A DNA stretch of 64,000 bases from Hymenobacter translucens (GCF_020685205.1 NZ_JAJERB010000005.1:248001-312000), one strand, 5' to 3'; positions 34,357-42,491 are shown, counted from the stretch's first letter. Program-made: numbers and translations. The notes: generated by a model not told the origin, from the letters alone.

Positions 34357-37200
34357 TTAGGCGGCAAGTACGTCGTTTAACTCTTTCACCACCGGGAGCA
34401 GCTCGTCACCGAACAGGACGCGGGCGCGGCCAAAACCGCCGTGGTCCCCGAAGGGGGCGTAGTCGAAGTCCTCAGCTTCCACGGTAAGGGAGGTAGTAAT
34501 ATGGTCCTTCATCATGTTGAGCCACTGCTGCTGGGGCTCCGAGAACAGGCGGCCCGCCAACTGCTGCTGGTGCAGCCACTGCCGGTAGCGCTGCTCCACG
34601 GTCAGGGCATAGGGCTCCAGCACGTCGGTGCGCTCCAGGGCAAACTGCACCAGGTTGATGAGGTTGGTGAGCAGGCTTTTACTGCCGGTAGGGGCGGCAC
34701 TGCTGCGCACCCGGGCCTTGTCGAGGCGCTCGTAGGCGTCCCAGAGGTGGGCGGGAGTCAGGTCGGGGCTTTCCAGCTTAAGGGCGTCGGCCAGGTCGCG
34801 AAGCTGGCGATGGGTCAGCTCACGGCGGCGCCAGGGCTGGTTGTGCAACACCTCTAAGGCCAGGATTTCAGTGTGGTGCTCCTTGATAAAGGCGCGAAAC
34901 TTATCTACCTGCTGGCGGGCCAGGTTCTCGGCGGCCTGGGCAGGCGAAAACCGCTCCCCGAACTCCGAGGTGCGGACCTCATCCACGCTGAGGTGGTCGA
35001 TGATGAGGTCTTTCTGGGCATGGAGCTTTTCGAGTACCGCGCGTAGCTCGGGGTTGTCGAAGGGGGCCACAGCGGCCAGGGTGAGCTGGTGCTCGGCCTG
35101 GCGGAAGTAAGCCTCGGCGGGCTCCGTCGGAATTTCTTCTCCCTCCGGCCCTAGCGTAAACGTGGGTTCCCCAGCTGCTGCGGCCAACTCAATAGCCGCG
35201 TCCTCCACCTTCACCGGGTCCACGGCGTCGTAGAGGCGGCCGGCCAGGTCCTGCACGGTAGCTCCGGCGGCGTGGGTGCCGATGATGGTCTGCTCGGCGG
35301 GGCTTAGCTGCTGGTGCAGGCGGGCCAGGCGGGTGGCCAGAGCCTTGAGGTGGTCGGGTTCGGTGCTGCCCAGGCTCACGGCCTTAAGCAGGTCCTTAAA
35401 GCTAAGGCCCTTAATGCGCTCGGAGGTGGCGGGGTCCTTCTTATCGGAGTGGGTCACGCCCACAGCATCCACCAGCACGAAGCGGGTTTTAGCGGGGGCA
35501 TCCTCGGTCACGATCTGTAGGTCGGAGGTGCTGATCACGCGGGTGCCGCGGCCTTTCATCTGGTCGAAGTAGACCCGGCTGCGCACGTCGCGCAAGAACA
35601 GAAGGCACTCCAGGGGCCGGATGTCGGTACCGGTCGAAATCATGTCCACCGTCACGGCCACCCGGGGCTCGAAGGAGTTGCGGAAGCGCTTGATGAGGTC
35701 GTCGGCCTTCTCGCCGGTAGTACCGTAGGTAATCTTCTTGCAGAACTCGTTGCCCTTGCCGAACTCCTCGCGCACGATGTCCACGATAAGGTCGGCGTGG
35801 GCGTCGGTCTTGGCGAAGATGAGCGTCTTGGGCACGATGTGGCGGCCGGGAAAGAGCTGGGTGAACAGCACGTCGCGGAACTCGCGGATGACGGTACGCA
35901 CCTGGTCGGGGGCCGTCACGGAGCGGTCGAGTTGTGTGGCGGCGTAGGGCAGGTCGTCGTCGAGGGCTTCCCAGCGCTTCTTGCGCGTAAGGCGCTCCAC
36001 GTGCTGCACAGGCAGCCCCTTTTCCACCACCGAGCCCTGCTGGGAGATGCGCGTACCAATGAGGTAGATATCGGAGCCCACGTTGACTCCGTCCACCACG
36101 GCGCGCTCGTGGGTGTATTCCATCACCAGGTTGCGGTTGAAGAAGCCGAAGGTCTGCTTGGCGGGCGTAGCCGTGAGGCCGATCAAGTGGGCATCAAAAT
36201 ACTCCAGCACCTGCTGCCACACGTTGTAGATGGATCGGTGGCACTCGTCAATGACCACGAAGTCGTAGGTCTCGGGCGGCAGGGCCGCATTGTAGGCCAC
36301 CTCCTTGGGCCGCACGGCCGTCAGCGCCGCTTCAGCCTCAAACCCCGATTCCTCCTCGTTGCCGGCCTCAAACTCGGCTTCGCCCCGCAGCATGGAGTAC
36401 AGTCGCTGAATGGTAGTGATGGTGACCTTGCTGACCGAGCTGAGGCTATTGGAGGTCAGGTTCTGCACGTTGTAGAGGTCCGTGAACTTACGGCCATCGT
36501 CAGGCGTCACGTACTGCTGAAACTCGGTGAGGGTCTGCCGGCCCAGGTTGCCGCGGTCAACCAGGAACAGGATGCGCTTAGCCCCGGCAAACTTGATGAG
36601 GCGGTAGACGAACGATACGGCCGTGAAGGTCTTCCCCGAGCCGGTGGCCATCTGAATCAGAGCCCGGGGCCGGTCATGCTTAAAAGACTCTTCCAGGTTG
36701 CGGATGGCTTCCACCTGGCAGTCGCGCAGGCCATGAGTGGCCAGGGCGGGCAGACTCTGAAGGCGGTGACGCAGGGTGTCGTCGCCATCGGCCAGCCAGC
36801 CCTGGAGGGTTTTGGGCTGGTGGAAGCTGAACACGTTGCGGGAGCGAGGCTGCGGGTCGCGCCAGTCACAGAAGCGCACCTCGTCGCCATTGGCCTCGTA
36901 GCCGAAGGGGAGCTGGTCGGCGGCCCGCTGCACAAACTTGGTGGTGCTGGTCAGGTAGCGGGCAGTCTGCTCGGCCACGACTCCCAGCAAGCTACCCTCC
37001 GCCTTGGCCTCAATGACGCCGACCAGCTTGCGGTCTACGAACAGGGCGTAGTCGGCCGGGCCGGTACTAGTCTGGAACTCGCGCACAGCCACGCCAAGGC
37101 CGGCACTCATGTTTACTTTGGCGGCGTCCTGGATAAGCCACCCAGCCTCTTCTAGCTGTTGATCGATTAGCTGACGAGCCTTCTGTTCGGGGGTTAGCAT
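34357..37200 (-). CDS. hsdR: Type I restriction-modification system, restriction subunit R (EcoEI-like)
   Basis: 947 residues. N-terminal nuclease domain with GPADYALFVDRKLVGVIEAK (Asp50, Glu64, Lys66), SF2 translocase with Walker A MATGSGKT (184-191), DECH box (318-321), GLTATP (341-346) and a second RecA domain including STGTDIRPLECLLF and GRGTRVI. The C-terminal 300 residues are helical. It is the DNA-translocating and cleaving subunit, intact by all visible motifs. First gene of the operon; the order R-S-X-nuclease-M differs from the common M-S-R or R-M-S. No clear promoter recognised upstream. Confidence 0.96.
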   Translation of the reverse strand: MLTPEQKARQLIDQQLEEAGWLIQDAAKVNMSAGLGVAVREFQTSTGPADYALFVDRKLVGVIEAKAEGSLLGVVAEQTARYLTSTTKFVQRAADQLPFGYEANGDEVRFCDWRDPQPRSRNVFSFHQPKTLQGWLADGDDTLRHRLQSLPALATHGLRDCQVEAIRNLEESFKHDRPRALIQMATGSGKTFTAVSFVYRLIKFAGAKRILFLVDRGNLGRQTLTEFQQYVTPDDGRKFTDLYNVQNLTSNSLSSVSKVTITTIQRLYSMLRGEAEFEAGNEEESGFEAEAALTAVRPKEVAYNAALPPETYDFVVIDECHRSIYNVWQQVLEYFDAHLIGLTATPAKQTFGFFNRNLVMEYTHERAVVDGVNVGSDIYLIGTRISQQGSVVEKGLPVQHVERLTRKKRWEALDDDLPYAATQLDRSVTAPDQVRTVIREFRDVLFTQLFPGRHIVPKTLIFAKTDAHADLIVDIVREEFGKGNEFCKKITYGTTGEKADDLIKRFRNSFEPRVAVTVDMISTGTDIRPLECLLFLRDVRSRVYFDQMKGRGTRVISTSDLQIVTEDAPAKTRFVLVDAVGVTHSDKKDPATSERIKGLSFKDLLKAVSLGSTEPDHLKALATRLARLHQQLSPAEQTIIGTHAAGATVQDLAGRLYDAVDPVKVEDAAIELAAAAGEPTFTLGPEGEEIPTEPAEAYFRQAEHQLTLAAVAPFDNPELRAVLEKLHAQKDLIIDHLSVDEVRTSEFGERFSPAQAAENLARQQVDKFRAFIKEHHTEILALEVLHNQPWRRRELTHRQLRDLADALKLESPDLTPAHLWDAYERLDKARVRSSAAPTGSKSLLTNLINLVQFALERTDVLEPYALTVEQRYRQWLHQQQLAGRLFSEPQQQWLNMMKDHITTSLTVEAEDFDYAPFGDHGGFGRARVLFGDELLPVVKELNDVLAA

Positions 37201-38258
37201 ACAAATGCGACGAGGATATGTAGCGTGTAGATAATTTGTGGGCAGGTAATATAAGAGTCCTCAGCACAAAAAATCTACTCAACCATTAGCCGACGTCAAA
37301 TAGGCTCGGCTTTCCCAGCCATTGTGAACGGGCTCATGGCCCGGTTAGTATTGTCAAGCCTTACCGCGAAACCATTAGGGGTGGGTGCAATTCGACCTTG
37401 GTGATAGAGATGAGAAGAATGTTCTGGATAAACGCCTCTAGTGGAAACCTAGCAGGTATCGTGCAGATAGGCTCCTCAATTCGACCAAAAGGCGACAGTA
37501 ACCCTTCCTCGAAGGAGCCTAACACTAGGCCGTTTTACATCGTGTCCGGTTTCAGACGCATAGCTAACAGCTATGCTGGTATGAGAGACGCGATTAGGCT
37601 AAGTTGTCGAGCCGGGCATAGACACGAATGTTTGACCCGCTACGCCCAAGTATAAGGTTGGTGCATTTTGAAGCAGCCTCATCTGCCTCGTATGTACTAG
37701 GCGCCTTAGGGTAAAAGGGTGCCTCGTAAGTAAATACCCCACTTGCTGAAGGCTGCGCCCTACCACCCCACCCACCTCCGGTCGCCGTCGCACACGATAT
37801 AGGAGAAGTGAAATAATAAAGCTTTGGGAAGCTGCCGCAAGGGGTAGGAGTCGGTAGCTGACCAGGCTGGGCTACTCAATGGGGACTTTTAGGAGGGCAG
37901 CCAGCACAACTCAAAAGTGAGTTGTGCCCTGTAACCAACGGCCTTGCTTTGTTTTAGGCGAAGCAACAAACAGCCTTTCGTATTTGAGTAAGAGAGCTAC
38001 TGCATGCGCAGAGGGTATTGACGGCGTAATTCGATTACAATAATCGGAAGCTTTAGCCTTGAATCCATGCTTTTTTCGACATAAGTATTTGATGAGCACA
38101 AACATAGGTTGCGAAGTCGTTGATAACCTGTTAGAAAAAAATTTACGCATCTCAGAGAGGAAGGCATCCTTATGTTACTCCCCCCTGCCAAGCAAAAGGG
38201 GAAAGGCTTCCTTTTGCACCTACGCTCCAGAAATCATAAAGCCGAAACATCTGGACGA
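37201..38258. other. 1-kb island region without a supported gene
   Basis: Only short, unconvincing frames on both strands, none with a recognisable domain, a signal peptide or island-like codon use. A small hairpin GCACAACTC/GAGTTGTGC is at about 37896-37919. The stretch probably contains the hsdR promoter and decayed cargo. Confidence 0.45.
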
Positions 38259-38490
38259 TCAGGCATCCGGCTTTCCAGACAGAAAGGAAGCGTCAGCTAC
38301 TTGCTCTACATCCAGAAGGAAATCCGATAGCGAGGTGTGGTAGTACTGGCAAAGAGCAGCCAGGGTAGCAAGGGTTACATTCTGTCAGCGGGCATCGATG
38401 CGGGCAATGTGGATAGCAGTAGCGTCATAGCCCCGTTGTAACGTCTTTCCCTTACCCACATGGAATGCCTTGAGCCGCTTCGCAACTTCC
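38259..38490 (-). pseudogene. XRE-family HTH regulator, broken by stop codons
   Basis: Minus-strand translation gives VAKRLKAFHVGKGKTLQRG, YDATAIHIARIDAR, stop, QNVTLATLAALCQYYHTS, LSDFLLDVEQVADASFLSGK and a final stop. This is an XRE-type helix-turn-helix (compare IxRIExGxxNVTLxTLxxL). CGC-TGA-CAG at the key position looks like a nonsense mutation (probably from CGA), and a TAG stands just before the visible N-terminus. It lies next to, and is divergent from, the paralogue pair, with a 37-bp palindrome between them. Confidence 0.7.
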
Positions 38491-38527
38491 TAGGGGCAAC
38501 TTATTCTTCCTACTATCCAGACTGCAC

Positions 38528-38564
38528 ATACTAAATCGTACACAACTTGTGTACAATTTAGTAT
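38528..38564. promoter_or_regulatory. 37-bp palindromic operator
   Basis: Left arm ATACTAAATCGTACACAA (38528-38545), centre C, right arm TTGTGTACAATTTAGTAT (38547-38564): 18-bp arms with one mismatch. A further TGTACAATT half-site follows at 38571-38579. It lies just upstream of the -7 element at 38592, as expected for a repressor site. Confidence 0.75.
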
Positions 38565-38591
38565 TAGTTATGTACAATTAATGGATTTGTA

Positions 38592-38599
38592 TATTTTTG
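38592..38599 (+). promoter_or_regulatory. -7 element for the paralogue pair
   Basis: TATTTTTG is a perfect TAnnTTTG; its -33 region overlaps the half-site next to the palindrome. The start codon at 38627 is 28 bases downstream. Confidence 0.6.
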
Positions 38600-38626
38600 T
38601 GAGGCTTACCATTTAACCCTCATACA

Positions 38627-39172
38627 ATGGCTATTTCAAATCATGAAACTCGCTCCTCTTCATGGGTATACCGCCGCGCCTGGGACCTGTTTATGGCATT
38701 GGTCTCAGCTCGAGATTCTAATGCTCATTGGCAGCAAGAAGTGCGTATCCCGGCTTCGACCATTACCGATCTACTTCCGGCAACTGCCAAGCAAGTGCTA
38801 GAAGATATTGCCTATACTAACGTCATTCACCAGGTATTATGGACAGACCCCAACGACCACACCGGAGAGCCCTCATGGAGCAGAATACTATTGCTCAGTT
38901 CCATTCAATACGACTCTAACACCCATTGCTTCGCCGCTGCCTTCAACCCTTTTGCGAATAATTATCTGGTCTCCCTTAAAGGCATTCTAGCGGATCTCTG
39001 GAGGAAAGGCCGACCCACAAAATCAATGGTACAGGAGCGGTTCACCAGCCTGTATCCAGGAACGAAACTCTTGATTACATCCGCGCCACTTAAGCATCAG
39101 TCTAGAATGTTCCATGCCGTTTCGCTAGAATGTAAAGATCATAAGCCTTTTTACTTCCTATTCCCGCGATAA
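38627..39172 (+). CDS. Unknown island protein A, possibly Rep-type winged-helix
   Basis: 181 residues, cytoplasmic by appearance. Not recognised with certainty. Shared features with the next gene: YRRAWDLFMALVSARDS (AWxLF), VRIPASTITDLLP, RILLLSSIQYDSNTHCFAAA, FNPFANNYLVSLKG and ILADLWRKGRPTKSMVQERF before LYPG. The order (helix, short sheet, then a hydrophobic strand pair FxxxFNPxxxxxLxxLK) resembles the WH1 domain of Rep_3 plasmid initiators, which would fit the palindrome and TGTACAATT half-sites upstream. That similarity is my reading only; a regulator or toxin-antitoxin partner is equally possible. Confidence 0.55.
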   Translation: MAISNHETRSSSWVYRRAWDLFMALVSARDSNAHWQQEVRIPASTITDLLPATAKQVLEDIAYTNVIHQVLWTDPNDHTGEPSWSRILLLSSIQYDSNTHCFAAAFNPFANNYLVSLKGILADLWRKGRPTKSMVQERFTSLYPGTKLLITSAPLKHQSRMFHAVSLECKDHKPFYFLFPR

Positions 39173-39203
39173 TCGCTTCTTCAATTTCTTCACATAGCCC
39201 TTG

Positions 39204-39707
39204 ATGTCAATGAATGCATCCCCTACCCTTCAGCATCATGCTTGGCTCTTGTTTTTGGCCTTTGTAGAACGTTGGGACAGCCAACAGCTAAGACTTCACC
39301 AGATAACCGTTCCAGCCGAGAGTATCCCAGGACTTGGTCCAGAAGTAAGGGAGGACTACTTACAGCAGGTTGGTGATGCGAACTGCACCAGGCAGTTTCA
39401 TTTGTTTGATGGGGTCAAATTCAATGGCCAGCCGCGCAACATTATCATCAACGTTTACTCCCTACTTCAATATAATCGAGGTCAGCGAAGCTTCACTACC
39501 GTTTTCAGCCCATTCACCAACGCCATTTTTGACCCATTCACCAGTGCCATCCTACCCCTTTTCCAATCGGTCGTAGCCGACCTGAAGAGGTACGGAGAGC
39601 CAACACCGGCCGCTGTGGTGCGGGAGTTTAAGGCTCGCTATCCGGAATTTGGTTTGACACTCCCTATGGTCGAGCCAGGTAGAGTCTTAATTGGAATCCC
39701 TTTATGA
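39204..39707 (+). CDS. Unknown island protein B, paralogue of A
   Basis: 167 residues from ATG 39204, 31 bases after gene A. It aligns with A along most of its length: HHAWLLFLAFVERWDSQQ, ITVPAESIPGLGPEV, NIIINVYSLLQYNRGQRSF, FSPFTNAIFDPFTSAILP, then VVADLKRYGEPTPAAVVREF and KARYPE. Identity is low (roughly a quarter by eye), so the duplication is old. No catalytic motif is evident. The pair ends 257 bases before attR with no further gene. Confidence 0.55.
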   Translation: MSMNASPTLQHHAWLLFLAFVERWDSQQLRLHQITVPAESIPGLGPEVREDYLQQVGDANCTRQFHLFDGVKFNGQPRNIIINVYSLLQYNRGQRSFTTVFSPFTNAIFDPFTSAILPLFQSVVADLKRYGEPTPAAVVREFKARYPEFGLTLPMVEPGRVLIGIPL

Positions 39708-39892
39708 GCTTGGCTATGGTGAGGACAGACATATTATTTGTAAAATGCCCCTTTCTATGACTCGTCCTAGTTGGCTCTATTAATGACTCATCTCATTCCT
39801 TTTGACGCATACCGCACAACTGATACCCTTTCTACCTTTCTACTTAACCACCGATATGTCAAAGTGGCCCCTTGGGAAGCCAAAACTTGCAA
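39708..39892. other. Right-end spacer of the island
   Basis: No supported gene. A frame from about 39771 runs through the arm sites, attR and the terminator and is therefore spurious. Confidence 0.45.
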
Positions 39893-39913
39893 ACCGGTAC
39901 GCGTACCGGTACG
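39893..39913 (+). promoter_or_regulatory. Right pair of ACCGGTACG repeats (likely integrase arm sites)
   Basis: ACCGGTACG at 39893-39901 and 39905-39913, spaced 12 bp start to start in the same orientation as the left pair, and likewise preceded by AA. They lie 51 bases before attR. Confidence 0.7.
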
Positions 39914-39963
39914 CCATAAATACAAACCATTAACAATCAGAGAAATGCCTCATCCGAAAGGCT

Positions 39964-39978
39964 CCCAGGAGGGAGCGC
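39964..39978 (+). repeat. attR, 15-bp core
   Basis: CCCAGGAGGGAGCGC, identical to the 3' end of tRNA-Asn at 26146-26160. Marks the right end of the island. Confidence 0.85.
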
Positions 39979-39982
39979 CAAG

Positions 39983-40023
39983 AAGCCCGGTAATAGACTT
40001 CAAACCAGTCTGTTACCGGGCTT
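39983..40023 (+). terminator. Displaced native terminator of tRNA-Asn
   Basis: AAGCCCGGTAA and TTACCGGGCTT, with an inner AGACT/AGTCT pairing, followed by a T-rich tail. It starts 5 bases after attR, where the tRNA terminator would be in an empty site. Confidence 0.75.
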
Positions 40024-40338
40024 TCTCGTTTCTATCGGGACAACGCACGAAAAACCTTTCAAAGCGCTGAGTTTTGGGCAGCTATAACCAGGCCATATAT
40101 TGACCCAAACTATCAACTACACGGCACCTATGTGCGTGCTAGCTAATGTTTAGCCGGGGGCAACGATGCTGAAAAGAAGCGAAATCTATTGACCAGGTGG
40201 GGTCATTGGGTTCCTAGCAGGGAAAAACCGTCGAACTTTTGGGCTGGGCGGCTTTCCTTACTTCTGGTCGCTGCTACTGGAAGAGTAAATGGATGGTTCA
40301 TTGCCTTGCGGATCTACTTGGCAGGCTACCAGCATTGA
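40024..40338. other. Intergenic region after the island
   Basis: No convincing frame or motif. Probably decayed sequence next to the truncated kinase gene. Confidence 0.4.
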
Positions 40339-40836
40339 CTAGAAACGCGGCACGTTTGGGAAAAGCAGCCTAAACGATGAGCCAACTCCCTTATGCGAAT
40401 CAACCGAAATGAAAATCTGGTGTAGCTCGGCAATCGTCCAAGCCATTGCTAAACCAATGCCGGAATGAGCAGGCTCACCGGGCCGCTCGGCGTTGCAGGA
40501 TCTGCTATTGTACGGTAACTGCGCACAAGCAATGCCTGGTCCTGTGTCGTGTACTTCTAGTAAATAACCTTGCCCAGATGGCGCGGGCTGTCCTAACAGG
40601 TGGACCTGACCTCCCGGATGGTTGTATTTGATGGCGTTGGTTGCTAGGTTATACACCAGTGTAAACAGCAGGCTGCGATTGCAGCGGTGCACTGTAAAGT
40701 CTGATTCTACGGTATATTCCAGTGTGACGTGATACTGCGTCAGAAGTTCATATAAGTCGTCAACTACCGCAGCGGTCAGTTCCTGCAGGGATATTGTCTC
40801 AGTACGAAAAAAGAGTTCGTTTTCAAGCTGCATCAT
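40339..40836 (-). pseudogene. Histidine kinase fragment (ATPase domain only)
   Basis: 165 codons matching the C-terminal ATPase domain of the intact kinase at 41073: residues ELTAAVVDDLYELL, then CNRSLLFTLVYNLATNAIKY (N box), LLEVHDTGPGIA (G1 box) and GIGLAMAWTIAELH (G2 box). It lacks the sensor, membrane segments and phosphoacceptor His, and the region between G1 and G2 is altered (YNSRSCNAERPGEP replaces the F box). Most likely a truncated duplicate. A stand-alone ATPase protein is possible but less likely. An ATGATG repeat site lies 165 bases upstream. Confidence 0.65.
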
Positions 40837-41000
40837 GGTCCATTATCTTCGGGCAGGAAGTAACTACACTGTTAGGGAGTAAAGAGGCACGTGGGCATAG
40901 AGATAGAGCGAGCGGGAAGGGAACAGGCCGCCCCCTGCTTTAGCTTAATCTGCTTGGCTGGTAACGCAGCTATGCTGATAATGCAAGAGTACCAGCGCTT

Positions 41001-41018
41001 CATGATGTCAAGATGAAG
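41001..41018. promoter_or_regulatory. Direct-repeat site, likely OmpR-type regulator box (1 of 3)
   Basis: CATGATGTCAAGATGAAG: ATGATG and ATGAAG with 11-bp period, the same layout as 45173-45190 and 45690-45707. It lies between the intact kinase gene and the kinase fragment. Confidence 0.5.
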
Positions 41019-41072
41019 GAGTTCATCGGGTCCATTGCCCCAGCTTCTACCTTAGCAGCCTGTACAGGCTAC

Positions 41073-42404
41073 CTATAGGCGCGGCACAGCCGGAAACAGG
41101 AGCTGAAACGAGCTGCCTAGCCCCTCGATGGAGTTGACCTCAATACGGATGCCGTGCAGTTCGGCGATGGTGCGGGCAATGCTGAGTCCCAGCCCGTAGC
41201 TATCCTGGTCGGCTGCTTCGCCCTTGTCGAAGGGCTGAAACAGGCGCGACATCTGCTCTTTGCTGATTCCTACCCCCGTGTCACGGACTTCCAGCACAAA
41301 TTTGGCGGCATCCGGAGCCAGGCGACCGAGCAGGTGAATCTGCCCGCCTTCGCGGTTGTACTTGATAGCGTTGCTCACTAAGTTAACGACCAGCGTAAAG
41401 AGCAGGCCCCGGTTGCAGTGAGGCACCAGAAAATCGGGCTCTACACTATAACTCAGCGTCAGCCCGCGCACTTCCAGCCGCTCCTGGACCTCCTCTGCTA
41501 TTTCGGCGGTTAACTCCCGCAGCGACACCGTGTCGGTGCGGGTGAACTGGTCGTTCTCAATTTTAGAAATCATCAGCAGTGCCTTGATGATGGAACGCAG
41601 TCGGTGCACCGTACGCTGCGATTCTACCACGCGCAGCTGATTCTCCTCGGTCAGGCTTTCGTCGCCGAGCATATTATCGAAGCGGTACTGCAGCGCCGCC
41701 AGCGGCGTCAGAAGCTCATGCGAGGCCTCGGCAATAAAGCGGCGCTCCTTCTCAAACGAGGCCTGTACAGTGCGCATCATCGTGCGCAGGCTCTCGTCAA
41801 GATGGCGAAAGTCGTTGGTGCTGGTTTCAACTGGCTCGAAGTTAAACGAGGCCGGATGACGCACGTCGCGCAGGCGCCGGCCAATGATGGTGCCCAGGGG
41901 CCGGAGCAGGTAGCGGAAGTAGGCCAGGTCGGCCAGCGTGGTGAGCCCGATGGCCAAGGCCAGGATGTAAAGCGCGTAATAGCGAAAGTTGCGCTCCGTC
42001 TCGCCGATGCTGCCCGTACTGCGGCCCACCTCCAGCAGGTAATGCCGCCCATCCTGCGAGAAAGAGTAGCTCAGCACCCGGTATGCCACAATCTCGTCTT
42101 CCACGGCCCGCCTGGAGTCCTCGATAACGTCGATAGTTGGTCCTGGCTGAATTTCCTCAAGCGAAATAAACTCTTCCTTGAGCAGGTTGTAGCTGCCGTA
42201 TGAAGACTCCCCTGCCTCCAGAAACGTGGAAATTCCTGTACGGCGCAGCAGACGCAGCACCTTTTCTTTCTTCTGTTGCAGACGCTGGTCAGTGCTGACC
42301 AGTGCCAAACGGCTCATTACCGGCGGCAGCACGCCTACCAGCAGCAGTAAAATCGCGACCCGGGAAAGGGCATTGAAAAGGGAAAATTTGGTAACGAGCT
42401 TCAC
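41073..42404 (-). CDS. Sensor histidine kinase
   Basis: 443 residues from a GTG start at 42404. Two membrane helices (about 10-30 and 143-165) enclose a periplasmic sensor of roughly 110 residues, followed by a HAMP-like linker, the phosphoacceptor region RRFIAEASHELLTPLAALQY (His229; Leu replaces the usual Arg of HELRTP) and the ATPase domain (NLVSNAIKYN, VRDTGVGI, LGLSIARTIAELH). It pairs with the response regulator upstream. The ligand is unknown; co-located small secreted proteins suggest an envelope-stress or metal signal (inference). Confidence 0.93.
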   Translation of the reverse strand: MKLVTKFSLFNALSRVAILLLLVGVLPPVMSRLALVSTDQRLQQKKEKVLRLLRRTGISTFLEAGESSYGSYNLLKEEFISLEEIQPGPTIDVIEDSRRAVEDEIVAYRVLSYSFSQDGRHYLLEVGRSTGSIGETERNFRYYALYILALAIGLTTLADLAYFRYLLRPLGTIIGRRLRDVRHPASFNFEPVETSTNDFRHLDESLRTMMRTVQASFEKERRFIAEASHELLTPLAALQYRFDNMLGDESLTEENQLRVVESQRTVHRLRSIIKALLMISKIENDQFTRTDTVSLRELTAEIAEEVQERLEVRGLTLSYSVEPDFLVPHCNRGLLFTLVVNLVSNAIKYNREGGQIHLLGRLAPDAAKFVLEVRDTGVGISKEQMSRLFQPFDKGEAADQDSYGLGLSIARTIAELHGIRIEVNSIEGLGSSFQLLFPAVPRL

Positions 42405-42434
42405 GGCGACAACTGAACAGAGGAGTAGCAGAAA

Positions 42435-42457
42435 GCCCCGGCCAGCGGCCGGGGCTC
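42435..42457 (-). terminator. Intercistronic hairpin between regulator and kinase
   Basis: AGCCCCGGCC and GGCCGGGGCT around AGC, with TTTC on the minus strand. It could lower kinase expression relative to the regulator. Confidence 0.5.
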
Positions 42458-42491
42458 AGCAGGAAGGTAGCAATACGTATCCGGCCCGCCG

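Larger units (their letters stand above)
26146..39978. mobile_element. Integrative genomic island in tRNA-Asn
   Basis: A 13.8-kb element bounded by 15-bp direct repeats, with a tyrosine integrase gene directly next to the intact tRNA. The tRNA 3' end is restored by the left copy, while the original terminator of the tRNA appears displaced to the far side of attR (39983-40023). Cargo: excisionase-like protein, HNH protein, type I RM operon with two extra genes, and a pair of unknown paralogues. Base composition is lower in GC than the flanks in several parts. No conjugation genes are seen, so it may depend on helper elements. Confidence 0.88.

Noticed and set aside
35797..37155. 452-codon plus-strand frame
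   Set aside because: Antisense to hsdR, whose helicase and nuclease motifs are complete.
37398..38150. Short frames at 37398-37655 and 37911-38150
   Set aside because: No domain, no promoter and no ribosome-binding context; likely chance frames in decayed island DNA.
26146..39978. Conjugative element (ICE) with its own transfer genes
   Set aside because: No relaxase, VirB4/TraG-like ATPase or other transfer motif is visible in any frame of the island.
39771..40070. 99-codon frame at the island's right end
   Set aside because: Runs through the arm sites, attR and the displaced terminator, so it cannot be a conserved gene.
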